A stretch of 64,000 nt of DNA from CAWIMX01 sp963792785 (GCA_963792785.1 CAWBXO010000002.1:744001-808000); one strand, 5' to 3'. Shown: positions 1-8,184, counted from the stretch's first letter. The notes: generated by a model from the letters alone, not told the origin. Numbers and translations: made by a program.

Positions 1-1607
1 CGCTCGTGGAGACAGCGGCGCCTGCGTTCGACGCGATGCGTGAGGCGGCGGCGGCGCTCGCGCCCCTGACCGAGTCCGCGCTGCTGTCGGCGCAGGTCGC
101 GCGCGTGGCCGCGTTTCTCGAGCGCTATGCGCGAACGGGCGAGGCACGCGCGGACCGCGCGCGCGCCGCCGTCGCGACGGTCCTGCAGGCGATCGGCGCC
201 GCCTACGCGACGCACGGCGATCCGCCGAGCACGATCGAAGGCGTCGCGTCGGAAGTCCGCCGGTGGCTCGAGGACGAGACGTTCGTGCCTGAGACGCCCG
301 AGGCGAGCCTGCAGCTTCTGGACGCGCAGGCCGCGCGCTTCGCCGATGTCGCGCGGCTGTTCGTCGTCGGGCTGATTGAGGGCGAGTGGCCCGAGCGCGC
401 CCGCCGCAACATCTTCTACCCGCCCGGACTGCTGGCGGCGCTCGGGTGGCCGTCCGAGGCCGACCGGCGCGGCGCCAACCTCGCGGCGTTCGTCGATCTG
501 CTGCGATCGCCGTCGGGCGACACGACGCTGTCCACGTTCAAGCTGGACGACGAGGCGCTCGTCGAGCCGGCGGTGATCATCGAGGAGGCCGGGAACGCCG
601 GCCTGCCGATCGCGACCGTCGGCGCGGACGCCTCGCCGCGCGCGCGCGTCTTCGACGACGAGTGGCTGGCGCTCGATCCGGTGGAGCCGGCGCACCTTGG
701 CGAGACGGCGCGCGGGTGGGCGGCGCTGCGCCTCAGCCGGACGCCCGCCGCCGACACGCGATACCACGGTGAGGCCGGTCCCCGTCCGCTCGCGCGCCTG
801 TCGGTGAGCGCCGTGGAGACCTATCTCACGTGCCCGTTCAAGTACTTCGCGCGGTACGTGCTGAAGCTCGAAGACGAGCCGGACGATGACGAGGTGATGG
901 ACCCGAAGCGGCAGGGCCAGTTCGTGCATGCCGTCTTCGAGGCGTTCTTCAAGAAGTGGGACGCGACCCACGGCGGGTCGATCACGCCCGAGTCGCTCGA
1001 CGAGGCGTATGCGCTCTTCGACGCGATCGCCGGGGAGCACCTGTCGCGGCTGCCCGAGTCGGAGGCCGCGCTCGAGCGGACGCGCCTGCTCGGATCGGCG
1101 GTGGCGCCGGGGCTCGCCGACGCGGTGTTCCGCATGGAGGCTGAGCGGCCCGTGGAGGTGGTCGAGCGCAGGCTTGAATACAAACTGGAGGGCGACTTCA
1201 CGTTCGCCGGCCCGAACGGGCCGCGCACGCTCAACCTCAAGGGCTTCGTCGATCGCATCGATCTGCTCGCCGACGGCACGTTCCGGTTGATCGACTACAA
1301 GCTCGGGCGCGCGCCGAACCGATCGCGCGCGCTGCAGCTGCCCGTGTACGCGATCTGCGCCGAGCAGCGGCTCGGGGGACCGAGGCTCAGCGAGGCGGCC
1401 TACATCGCGTTCCGGGAGCCGAAGCGCGTCGTCGGGCTCGTATCGGCACGTTCCGATCAGGACGCGGTGCTCGCGTCGGCGTCCGAGCGGCTGGTGACCG
1501 CCGTGGAGGCGATCGAGGCGGGGCACTTCCCGCCGACGCCGGAGGACGTCTTCCTCTGCGGCTTCTGCGGGTACGGCGCGGTGTGCCGGAAGGACTACGT
1601 TGAATAG
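1..1607 (+). CDS. addB: AddB-type PD-(D/E)XK exonuclease, C-terminal part (5' end outside window)
   Basis: C-terminal part of an AddB-like subunit of a double-strand-break-processing helicase-nuclease; the frame stays open to the window edge, so the N-terminus is missing. In the 533 visible residues a Cys in YLTCPFKYF (about residue 275) and three Cys in CGFCGYGAVC (about 517-526) form the typical four-cysteine iron-sulfur set around the nuclease domain. FRLIDYKLGR (about 420) carries the D-x-K catalytic motif. The stop overlaps the start of the UvrD-like gene by 8 bp, so the two are cotranscribed and presumably form one complex. Role: resection of DNA ends for recombination. The family is secure; the exact name (AddB or another RecBCD-like class) is inferred. 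Confidence 0.88.
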   Translation, partial: LVETAAPAFDAMREAAAALAPLTESALLSAQVARVAAFLERYARTGEARADRARAAVATVLQAIGAAYATHGDPPSTIEGVASEVRRWLEDETFVPETPEASLQLLDAQAARFADVARLFVVGLIEGEWPERARRNIFYPPGLLAALGWPSEADRRGANLAAFVDLLRSPSGDTTLSTFKLDDEALVEPAVIIEEAGNAGLPIATVGADASPRARVFDDEWLALDPVEPAHLGETARGWAALRLSRTPAADTRYHGEAGPRPLARLSVSAVETYLTCPFKYFARYVLKLEDEPDDDEVMDPKRQGQFVHAVFEAFFKKWDATHGGSITPESLDEAYALFDAIAGEHLSRLPESEAALERTRLLGSAVAPGLADAVFRMEAERPVEVVERRLEYKLEGDFTFAGPNGPRTLNLKGFVDRIDLLADGTFRLIDYKLGRAPNRSRALQLPVYAICAEQRLGGPRLSEAAYIAFREPKRVVGLVSARSDQDAVLASASERLVTAVEAIEAGHFPPTPEDVFLCGFCGYGAVCRKDYVE

Positions 1608-4275
1608 TCGCGAGTCGCCAGTCGGCAGTCATCAGTCAGCCGACGCCGCGGCACGACTTCACGCGGTCGATCCGACGCAGAACGTGGTGCTCGAGGCGTC
1701 GGCCGGGACGGGGAAGACGCGCGTGCTCGTCGAGCGCTACGTGAACCTGCTGCGCGCCGGCGTCGATCCGGACCATATTCTCGCGATCACGTTCACGCGG
1801 AAGGCCGCCGCCGAGATGCGGCAGCGCATCATCGCGCGCCTGCACGAGGCGCGCGAGCGGTCGGAACTGGATCTGGCGACGTGGCGCGACCTGCGCCACC
1901 GGTTCGGCGACATCGCCATCGCGACGATCGACGCGTTCTGCCTGTCGCTCCTGCGCGAGTTCCCGCTCGAGGCCGACGTCGATCCCGCCTTCCGGCTCGC
2001 CGACGAAACCGAGGTGCCGCGGCTCGTGGACGAGGCGCTCGACCGCACGCTGCGGATCGGCCGCGGGCTCTCGCGAGACGACGAGGACATCGCGTTCGTG
2101 TTCGTGCAGCTCGGCGAGCGGCGCCTGCGCACCGGCCTGGCGGCGCTGCTCGCCCGGCGCCTCGTGGCGCGGGACGTGCTCGCGCGCTTCCTCGCCTCCG
2201 GGCCGCGCGACCTCACGGCGGCGGTGGCCTGCCGGCGCGCGGCCGCGCGGCTGCGCGACGTGTTCGCGTCGGCGCCCGGCGGTCCCGGAGGCATCGGCGC
2301 GCTCCTGGCCGACGGCCCGCTCGGCCACCCGCAGTTCGCGCTGCTGGCCGCCGACGTGCGGGCCCTGGCCGAACGCGAGCCGGCGCTCGACGCGCTGGAG
2401 GGGCAGGCGGCCTTCCGCGCGCTGGCCGACCGCCTGCGCGCGTACTTCCTCACCCAGAACGGCGCGCCGCGGAAGGCGCGCGGGTTCAGCCAGTCCGGCT
2501 TCAAGGCCGACGACTGCGCCTCGGCCGCGGCGTGGAAGCGGCACCGCGAGGGCGTCGAAGCCGTCGCGCCGGCGATCGCCGACGCGCTTCGCGCCTTCCG
2601 GCGCGACCTCAACGTGGTGCTCTCCCGCGGCGTCCGGCGCCTGGCCGCGATCGCCGAGGCCGAGTACCGGCGCACGCTCGACGATCACGCCGTCCTCGAT
2701 TTCTCCGAAGTCCTCGCGCGCGCGCTCGACATGGTCCGGCAGATGGAGGAGTTCTCGCGCAGCCGCTACAAGCTGGAGGCGCGGTACCACCACGTGCTCG
2801 TCGACGAGATGCAGGACACCAGCCGCGCGCAATGGGAGCTGATCGCGCTGCTCGTGCGGAGCTGGGGCGAGGGCCTCGGCGCCTCCGCCGGCCCCATCGC
2901 GCCGTCGATCTTCGTTGTCGGCGATCGGAAGCAGTCGATCTACGGCTTCCGCGACGCGGACGTGACGATGCTGGACGAGGCGGGCGGGTTCGTGGACGCG
3001 CTGCGGCCCGGCGGCGGCGCGCGGCGCGCGATCTCCGTGAGCTTCCGCGCAGCGCCCGGGATCCTGGCGTTCGTGAACGAGGTGTTCGCCGCGGTCGCGC
3101 CCTCGGGCGAGCGGCGCGACGCGTTCCGCTACGGCGAGACCGATCGGTTCCCGATCGAGGCCCGGCTGAAGCCGGACCCCACATCGGAAAGGGACCCCAC
3201 ATCGGACGAGGACGCGGTCGGCTTTCTCGCGGGCGCGACGGTCGAAGAGGCCGCGCGCCGCGTCGCCGCCGAAGTGCGCCGCCTCCTCGACGGCGGCGCG
3301 GTGGTGCGCGACCGCGCGACCGGCGTGGCGCGCGCGGCGACGGCGGCGGACGTGGCGATCCTCTTTCGATCGCGGGACAGCCACCGCGAGTACGAGGCCG
3401 CGCTCGAGCGGGAGGGCCTCCCGACGTACGTCTACAAGGGCCTCGGGTTCTTCGAGGCCGACGAGATTCAGGATCTGATGGCCGTGCTGCGGTTCCTCGC
3501 CGATCCCACGTCGGAGCCGCGCGCGGCGGCGTTCCTCCGCTCGCGCGTCGTGCGGCTCTCCGACGACGCGGTGCGGCGCCTGGCGCCCGCGTTTGCGTCC
3601 GCGCTCGGGGGGGGCGAACCGCCCGCCGGCCTCGATCCGGAGGACCGCCGCGTGCTCGACCAGGTGCGCGCCGATCTGCCCGCGTGGCTCGCGCTCGTGG
3701 ACCGCGTCACGCCGGCCGAACTCGTCGATCGGGTCGTCCGCGACGCGGCGTACGCGTTCGAGACGCGGGGCCCGCGCCGGGTGCAGGCGCGCGAGAACAT
3801 GAAGAAGCTGCGCGCGATCGTCCGCCGCATCCAGAACCGGGGCTACGCGACGCTGGCGCGCATCGCGGACCACCTCGCCGAGCTCGCGGTCGGCGACGAG
3901 TCGAACGCCGTCGTGGATGCGCAGGACGCCGTCAGTCTGATGACCGTCCACGCCGCCAAGGGCCTGGAGTTTCCGATCGTGTTCGTCGTGAACCTCGGCC
4001 GGGGCACCGGCGGGCCGCGGGCGCCGATTCGCGTGCTCGAGGACGGCCGCGGCGAGCCGTCGGTGGCGATCGGCGACTTCGAGTCCGAGGCCGACGAGGA
4101 TCAGCAGGCGCGCGATCGCGAGGAGACGAAGCGGCTGCTCTACGTCGCGCTCACGCGCGCGCGCGATCGGCTGTATCTCTCAGGCGTGCTGAAGGACGGG
4201 GCGTTCCGGTGGGGGAGGGGAAGCCTGGGCGAGGTGCTGCCGCGGTTCGTCGTCGGCCGGATCGAGGGTGCGTAG
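1600..4275 (+). CDS. addA: UvrD/AddA-like ATP-dependent DNA helicase without a nuclease domain
   Basis: 891-residue superfamily 1A helicase, partner of the upstream AddB-like nuclease. Motifs in order: Walker A ASAGTGKT (about 34-41), Walker B HVLVDEMQDT (about 400), motif III GDRKQSIYGFRDAD (about 445), motif V VHAAKGLEFP (about 785), motif VI LLYVALTRARDRLY (about 847). The protein stops about 40 residues after motif VI. Classical AddA is about 1,200 residues and carries a second PD-(D/E)XK nuclease at the C-terminus; here that is missing, so the only visible nuclease of the pair lies in AddB. The TTG start at 1600 overlaps the addB stop and falls in a short AGTC-rich repeat that encodes the first residues, so the true start may be slightly downstream. 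Confidence 0.88.
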   Translation: MNSRESPVGSHQSADAAARLHAVDPTQNVVLEASAGTGKTRVLVERYVNLLRAGVDPDHILAITFTRKAAAEMRQRIIARLHEARERSELDLATWRDLRHRFGDIAIATIDAFCLSLLREFPLEADVDPAFRLADETEVPRLVDEALDRTLRIGRGLSRDDEDIAFVFVQLGERRLRTGLAALLARRLVARDVLARFLASGPRDLTAAVACRRAAARLRDVFASAPGGPGGIGALLADGPLGHPQFALLAADVRALAEREPALDALEGQAAFRALADRLRAYFLTQNGAPRKARGFSQSGFKADDCASAAAWKRHREGVEAVAPAIADALRAFRRDLNVVLSRGVRRLAAIAEAEYRRTLDDHAVLDFSEVLARALDMVRQMEEFSRSRYKLEARYHHVLVDEMQDTSRAQWELIALLVRSWGEGLGASAGPIAPSIFVVGDRKQSIYGFRDADVTMLDEAGGFVDALRPGGGARRAISVSFRAAPGILAFVNEVFAAVAPSGERRDAFRYGETDRFPIEARLKPDPTSERDPTSDEDAVGFLAGATVEEAARRVAAEVRRLLDGGAVVRDRATGVARAATAADVAILFRSRDSHREYEAALEREGLPTYVYKGLGFFEADEIQDLMAVLRFLADPTSEPRAAAFLRSRVVRLSDDAVRRLAPAFASALGGGEPPAGLDPEDRRVLDQVRADLPAWLALVDRVTPAELVDRVVRDAAYAFETRGPRRVQARENMKKLRAIVRRIQNRGYATLARIADHLAELAVGDESNAVVDAQDAVSLMTVHAAKGLEFPIVFVVNLGRGTGGPRAPIRVLEDGRGEPSVAIGDFESEADEDQQARDREETKRLLYVALTRARDRLYLSGVLKDGAFRWGRGSLGEVLPRFVVGRIEGA

Positions 4276-4295
4276 GGCGGACCTTCAGGTCCGCC
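4273..4295 (+). repeat. Stop-codon-containing palindrome, copy 1
   Basis: Perfect hairpin GGCGGACCT-TC-AGGTCCGCC (4276-4295) immediately after the addA stop codon TAG (4273-4275), with no spacer. Related copies follow secG, ricT and the VOC gene, all in sense orientation to the gene they follow. There is no T-run, so it is not a canonical intrinsic terminator. Confidence 0.8.
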
Positions 4296-4299
4296 GACT

Positions 4300-4476
4300 T
4301 CAATAGCGCGTCTGGCCGGCGAACTGGCGGGCGTTGGCTTCGGCCTTCTCGCGGGTCTCGGCGACGAAGATGATCGCGCGCTCGGGCTTGGACGAACCGC
4401 CCCGGCTGAGCCAGGCGATCCAGTGAGAGCCGCGGGCTTCGGTGTGGACGTCGTACGAGGCGCTGCTGTCGGTCAC
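4300..4476 (-). CDS. Small conserved-looking 58-residue protein of unknown function
   Basis: GTG start at 4476, stop TGA at 4300-4302, 58 codons. An in-frame stop (TGA, 4485-4483) lies two codons upstream, so GTG is the only possible start. The protein begins VTDSSASYDVHTEARGSHWI, has a short hydrophobic segment and a Glu/Arg/Ala-rich helix near the C-terminus, and has no signal peptide or metal motif. It reads as a plausible compact alpha/beta protein rather than the Arg/Ala/Pro-rich translation typical of shadow frames here. It converges on addA, with the palindrome between the two stops. I do not recognise a family. Confidence 0.6.
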   Translation of the reverse strand: MTDSSASYDVHTEARGSHWIAWLSRGGSSKPERAIIFVAETREKAEANARQFAGQTRY

Positions 4477-4518
4477 GGTCCCTCACGCTACCAGATTTTG
4501 CCCATTTTCGCGATGCGA

Positions 4519-4538
4519 CCCCATTTCATGGGGTTTTT
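4519..4538 (+). terminator. Rho-independent terminator
   Basis: Stem CCCCAT / ATGGGG with loop TTC (4519-4533) followed by TTTTT (4534-4538). It lies about 240 bp after addA and upstream of the small gene at 4616, so it probably ends read-through from addA. Confidence 0.6.
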
Positions 4539-4541
4539 ACG

Positions 4542-4571
4542 TTGCGCCGCCGCTTCACCTTCCCATAGAAT
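4542..4571 (+). promoter_or_regulatory. Sigma70-like promoter for the zinc-ribbon gene
   Basis: TTGCGC (4542-4547) and TAGAAT (4566-4571), 18 bp apart, just after the terminator at 4519 and about 45 bp before the GTG start at 4616. Confidence 0.45.
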
Positions 4572-4615
4572 CAAGCTTTTGGAGGCGCGCGAAGCGCCCG
4601 GTGAGGGAGTCTTAC

Positions 4616-4837
4616 GTGACGTTGACCTGTCCGAATTGCGGCAACGAGGGGAATTTCCAGGTGAAAACCCTGCAGATGCATGTGGTGCACCTGGAAGACG
4701 GCCGCGTGGAAGTATCCGACGAAGACCGGCCGACGGTGCTCGAAGTGCTCTGCGACGAGTGTGAGACCGCGCTCAACTTCGAGGAGTTCGAGGATACCCT
4801 CCGCAAGGAAGTACTGCTGACAATCGGCGCGCGCTAA
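4616..4837 (+). CDS. Small zinc-ribbon protein of unknown function
   Basis: 73 residues from a GTG start with AGGGAG 6-7 bp upstream; an ATG further upstream in the same frame (4442) has no ribosome binding site and would overlap the promoter. Two CxxC pairs, TCPNCG near residue 5 and LCDEC near 45, are spaced as in a single zinc ribbon. The rest is acidic (FEEFEDTLRKE near the C-terminus). There are no membrane segments. It could be a nucleic-acid or protein adaptor; the sequence does not say which. It is convergent with another zinc-ribbon gene 35 bp downstream. Confidence 0.7.
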   Translation: MTLTCPNCGNEGNFQVKTLQMHVVHLEDGRVEVSDEDRPTVLEVLCDECETALNFEEFEDTLRKEVLLTIGAR

Positions 4838-4872
4838 GGCGCGCGTCGCCTGTTTCGGCCGCCGGCGCGGCG

Positions 4873-5049
4873 CTAGCGGCCTTCTTCTTCGGCTTCTTCA
4901 AAATAATCGCACTCGGCGCAGACCCATTCGCGGACGTGCTGCTTCGTGCCCGTGAGGTTGCCGGGCACGTGCACGATCGTGTCGCGCTCCTTCAGGCGCA
5001 TGTTCTCGCCACAGAGCGGGCATTCCTTGTATTCAGCGGAGTCGGCCAC
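4873..5049 (-). CDS. Small zinc-ribbon protein of unknown function
   Basis: 58 residues if started at the GTG at 5049 (VADSAEYKECPLCGENMRL); the frame stays open to a TTG at 5088. CPLCG near residue 11 and CAECDYFEE near residue 47 give a zinc ribbon with a Glu-rich tail. In between is a basic stretch ending in HVREWVCAEC. I picked the GTG because the conserved-looking part begins there. It diverges from the DnaJ-zinc-finger gene at 5125, so the two share a 75-bp promoter region. The function is unknown. Confidence 0.65.
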   Translation of the reverse strand: MADSAEYKECPLCGENMRLKERDTIVHVPGNLTGTKQHVREWVCAECDYFEEAEEEGR

Positions 5050-5081
5050 GATGAGACCCACCGTAGCATCGTGTCCGTGCC

Positions 5082-5110
5082 TTGACAAGCTGCGGATCGA
5101 CTTCTATCGT
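5082..5110 (+). promoter_or_regulatory. Sigma70 promoter with consensus -35
   Basis: TTGACA (5082-5087), 17-bp spacer, TATCGT (5105-5110). The predicted transcription start is about 8 nt before the ATG at 5125, so the mRNA would be nearly leaderless. Confidence 0.6.
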
Positions 5111-5124
5111 TAGCGGGTTTTCCG

Positions 5125-5547
5125 ATGCCGAACGAATGTTTCGCGGACGAAGTCGCCATCGACTTTCCGTCGGTCGGCCGCGCGGTCGAGCGCATGCGCG
5201 TGTCGTTCCACGGGGCCCGCGCGGGCGACGACGTGACGGACGCGCCCGAACCGGTGCACGCCGAGATCTGCCTGTCGCACGACGACGCGTCGCGCGGCGT
5301 GGTCGTGCCGCTGGCCGTCCCGATCCGCGGCCTCTGCGAGCCGTGCGGCGGACGCGGGGAAACCTGGGCCGAGCCCTGCCCGCAGTGCGGCGGCACCGGC
5401 ACCTCGGTCGTCCGGCACGCCGTTCGCGTCCCCGTCCGCCCCGGCGTGGCCGACGGCGCCACCATCCGGTTCCGCGTCACCTCACCCGCGGCCGGTTCGG
5501 TCCGCGTCGAGGTGCACATCGCGATCAGACCGGTCCTTGACGTCTGA
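5125..5547 (+). CDS. Protein with a half DnaJ-type zinc finger
   Basis: 140 residues from ATG. The centre holds CEPCGGRGETWAEPCPQCGG, two CxxCxGxG-type repeats of the DnaJ cysteine-rich domain, where a full DnaJ has four. The part that follows (VPVRPGVADGATIRFRV) resembles the first beta-sheet of the DnaJ C-terminal peptide-binding domain. There is no J-domain (no HPD). It may be a DnaJ-derived substrate-binding adaptor. The gene is preceded by a strong -35/-10 pair and followed by a large inverted repeat. The zinc-finger similarity is clear; the function is not. Confidence 0.65.
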   Translation: MPNECFADEVAIDFPSVGRAVERMRVSFHGARAGDDVTDAPEPVHAEICLSHDDASRGVVVPLAVPIRGLCEPCGGRGETWAEPCPQCGGTGTSVVRHAVRVPVRPGVADGATIRFRVTSPAAGSVRVEVHIAIRPVLDV

Positions 5548-5551
5548 GGTT

Positions 5552-5733
5552 CTCGGGGTTCCAGGGGTTCTGGGGGTTCTGGCGGTCGGGTTCAGGGGTT
5601 CGAGGGTTCGAGGATTCGAGGGTTCTCCTACCCTGCGGCACTCCGAGCCCCGCGAACCCTTTGAACCCTGAACCCCCGAACCCAGAACCCGACCTCCAGA
5701 ACCCCCAGAACCTCCGGAACCCCAAGAACCGTA
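5552..5733. repeat. Large imperfect inverted repeat built of GGTTCTGGG-type 9-mers
   Basis: The left half is a degenerate array of GGTTC-containing 8-10-mers (GGTTCCAGGGGTTCTGGGGG...). The right half is its reverse complement (...CAGAACCCCCAGAACC). The roughly 180-bp region could fold as one long hairpin. It fills the whole gap between the DnaJ-like gene and mrp. A shorter array of the same words recurs at 23061-23105. Confidence 0.85.
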
Positions 5734-5749
5734 CGGTATTCTTTAAGTG

Positions 5750-6832
5750 ATGCCCCTCACCGACCGCTCCGTCCTGGATGCCCTGAAAGCCGTTCGCGAC
5801 CCGGACCTGAACCGCGACATCGTGAGCCTCGGGTTCGTGAAGGACCTGCAGGTGGCCGACGGACGCGTGGCGTTCACCATCGAGCTCACCACGCCGGCGT
5901 GCCCCGTGAAGGACCTGATGCGCGATCAGGCCCGCGCGGCCGTGCTCGCGCTGCCGGGCGTGACCGACGTCGCCGTGCAGATGACCGCGCAGGTGCGCGA
6001 GGCGATCGGCGCCGAGAGCGCGAAGCAGGGCCTGCCCGGCGTGAAGAACATCATCGCGGTGGGCGCCGGCAAGGGCGGCGTGGGCAAGACCACCGTCTCG
6101 GTGAACCTCGCGCTCGCGCTCGCGGCGTGCGGGAGCAAGGTCGGCATCATCGACGCCGACATCTACGGCCCGAACGTGCCGATCATGCTCGGCATGAAGC
6201 AGTCGCTCATCACCGACGGAAAGAAAATCGTCCCGGGCGAGAAGTACGGCCTGCAGGTGATCTCGATGGCGTTCCTCACCGAGGCCGACGCCCCGATCAT
6301 CTGGCGCGGCCCGATGCTGCACGGCGCGCTGCAGCAGTTTTTCCGCGACGTGCGCTGGGGCGCCCTCGACTATCTGATCGTCGATCTGCCGCCGGGGACG
6401 GGCGACGTGGCGCTCAGCCTGAGCCAGACCGTGCCGGTGGCCGGCGCCGTCGTCGTGACGACGCCGCAGCAGGTGTCGCTCGCCGACAGCCGCCGCGCCC
6501 TGGCGATGTACAAGAAGCTGAACATTCCGCCGCTGGGCGTCATCGAGAACATGAGCTTCTTCTCCTGCCCCTCGTGCGGTCACGAGAGCGACATCTTCGG
6601 CAGCGGCGGCGGCGAGACGATGGCCGCCGAGCTCGGCGTTCCGTTCCTGGGCCGCGTGCCGATCTATCAGCCGATCCGCGAGGGCAGCGACACGGGCGTG
6701 CCGCTCATCATCTCGGAGCCGGGGTCCCCGGCGGGGAAGGCGCTGATCGCGGCCGCCGAGCGCATGGCGGCGCAGGTGTCGATCGCCAGCTACAACCGGC
6801 AGGTGATTCCGCTCACCTCACTGCGCGGATGA
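5750..6832 (+). CDS. mrp: Mrp/ApbC P-loop ATPase, iron-sulfur cluster carrier
   Basis: 360 residues. An N-terminal MIP18 (DUF59) domain covers about 1-90 (RDPDLNRDIVSLGFV, then ACPVKD). The deviant Walker A GKGGVGKT lies at about 105-112, Walker B-like DADIYGPNVP follows, then DLPPGTGD, and the C-terminal CPSCGH supplies the CxxC that bridges an Fe-S cluster in the dimer. The family carries and transfers [4Fe-4S] clusters in the cytosol. ATG at 5750 is preferred over the adjacent GTG at 5747. The stop overlaps the next start (ATGA), so it is probably translationally coupled to the M16 peptidase genes, although no functional link is obvious. Confidence 0.93.
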   Translation: MPLTDRSVLDALKAVRDPDLNRDIVSLGFVKDLQVADGRVAFTIELTTPACPVKDLMRDQARAAVLALPGVTDVAVQMTAQVREAIGAESAKQGLPGVKNIIAVGAGKGGVGKTTVSVNLALALAACGSKVGIIDADIYGPNVPIMLGMKQSLITDGKKIVPGEKYGLQVISMAFLTEADAPIIWRGPMLHGALQQFFRDVRWGALDYLIVDLPPGTGDVALSLSQTVPVAGAVVVTTPQQVSLADSRRALAMYKKLNIPPLGVIENMSFFSCPSCGHESDIFGSGGGETMAAELGVPFLGRVPIYQPIREGSDTGVPLIISEPGSPAGKALIAAAERMAAQVSIASYNRQVIPLTSLRG

Positions 6833-8184
6833 GCGCCGGCCCGTCCGTCCGCATTCCCTTCACGCGACACACGTTGGGCAACGGCCTCGCCGTGATCCTC
6901 CACGAGGATCACCGCTGCCCGATCGTCGCCGTCAACCTCTGGTACCACGTCGGCTCGAAGAACGAACGGCCCGGCACGACCGGGTACGCGCACCTGTTCG
7001 AGCACCTGATGTTCGAGGGCTCGGCGCACCACAACGCCAGCTTCTTCCGCCCGCTCGAAGGGGCCGGCGGCACGCTCAACGCCTCGACCAGCGCCGATCG
7101 CACCAACTACTGGGAGGTCGTGCCGACGGGCGCGCTCGAGCTGGCGCTCTGGATGGAGTCCGATCGGATGGGCTACCTGCTGCCGGCCCTGACCGGGGAG
7201 CGGCTCGCCAACCAGCGCGACGTGGTCCTGAACGAGCGGCGGCAGTCGTACGAGAACAGGCCCTACGGGCTCGCGGGCATGGCGATCCTCGCGGCGCTGT
7301 TCCCGCCGGAGCATCCGTACCACTGGCCGACCATCGGGCGCCCCGAGGACGTCCGTGCGGTGCGGCTGGACGACATGCAGGCGTTCTTCCACCGCTACTA
7401 CCATCCGGCGAATGCGTCGCTGGCGATCGCGGGCGACATCGATCCCGACGGCGCGCTCGAACTGGCGCGGCGCTGCTTCGAGGACATCCCGCCCGGCGAG
7501 CCGGTCGCGCCCGTGGCGCCGGTGGCGCCGGTGGCGCCGGTGGCGCCGGTGGCGATCGACGAGAACGGGCGCGGCGCGCGCATCCGGATCGAGGACCGCG
7601 TCGAGGCGGCGCGCCTGTACGTGGCCTGGCCCTCGCCAGCGCTCTTCGCTGACGGTGACGCGGAGCTCGACCTCGCGGCCGATCTCGTCGCGAACGGCAA
7701 GACGTCTCGCCTCTACCGGCGGCTCGTCTTCGAGTCGCGGCTCGCCACCGACGTGTCGGCCGCGCAGAACTCGCGCGAGCTCTCGGGCTACTTCCAGATC
7801 GTCGTCACCGCCGCGCCGGGACGCGCGCTGGCCGATCTCGAAGCCGCCGTGCTGGAAGAAGTCGAACGCTTCGCTCAGGATGGTCCCACCGACGAGGAGG
7901 TCGCGCGCGGCCGCGTGCAGGCCGAGTCGCAGTTCGTGCAGCGCATCCAGACCGTGGGCGGCTTCGGCGGCAAATCGGACCAGCTCAACGCCTACAACGT
8001 GCTGATGGGCGACCCCGGGTACTTCGCGCGCGACATGGAGCGGTATCAGGCGGCCACCGCGCAGGGGCTGCGCGACGAGTTCCGCGCGCGGCTCCGGCCC
8101 GGCCCGCGCGTGACCCTCAGCGTCGTGCCGCGCGGCCGCGTCGATCTCGCCGCGCCGGACTCGATGCCGGTGGTGGTCGAGTGA
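6829..8184 (+). CDS. M16 family zinc metallopeptidase, catalytic subunit
   Basis: 451 residues starting MSAGPSVRIPFTRHTLGNGL. The inverted zinc motif HxxEH is present as HLFEH (about residue 54), with the third ligand Glu in NERRQSYENRPYG about 75 residues later, as in pitrilysin/processing-peptidase relatives. A run of PVA tripeptides near residues 225-242 comes from a 9-bp tandem repeat. There is no clear signal peptide. It overlaps mrp by ATGA and the next M16 gene by GTGATG, so the three form one operon. The downstream gene lacks the zinc motif and is likely its non-catalytic partner. Substrate unknown; a peptide-clearance role is inferred from the family. Confidence 0.92.
   Translation: MSAGPSVRIPFTRHTLGNGLAVILHEDHRCPIVAVNLWYHVGSKNERPGTTGYAHLFEHLMFEGSAHHNASFFRPLEGAGGTLNASTSADRTNYWEVVPTGALELALWMESDRMGYLLPALTGERLANQRDVVLNERRQSYENRPYGLAGMAILAALFPPEHPYHWPTIGRPEDVRAVRLDDMQAFFHRYYHPANASLAIAGDIDPDGALELARRCFEDIPPGEPVAPVAPVAPVAPVAPVAIDENGRGARIRIEDRVEAARLYVAWPSPALFADGDAELDLAADLVANGKTSRLYRRLVFESRLATDVSAAQNSRELSGYFQIVVTAAPGRALADLEAAVLEEVERFAQDGPTDEEVARGRVQAESQFVQRIQTVGGFGGKSDQLNAYNVLMGDPGYFARDMERYQAATAQGLRDEFRARLRPGPRVTLSVVPRGRVDLAAPDSMPVVVE

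Noticed and set aside
1636..3951. 771-codon open frame on the minus strand inside addA
   Set aside because: Arg/Ala/His-rich translation antisense to a complete helicase; open only because of the high GC content.
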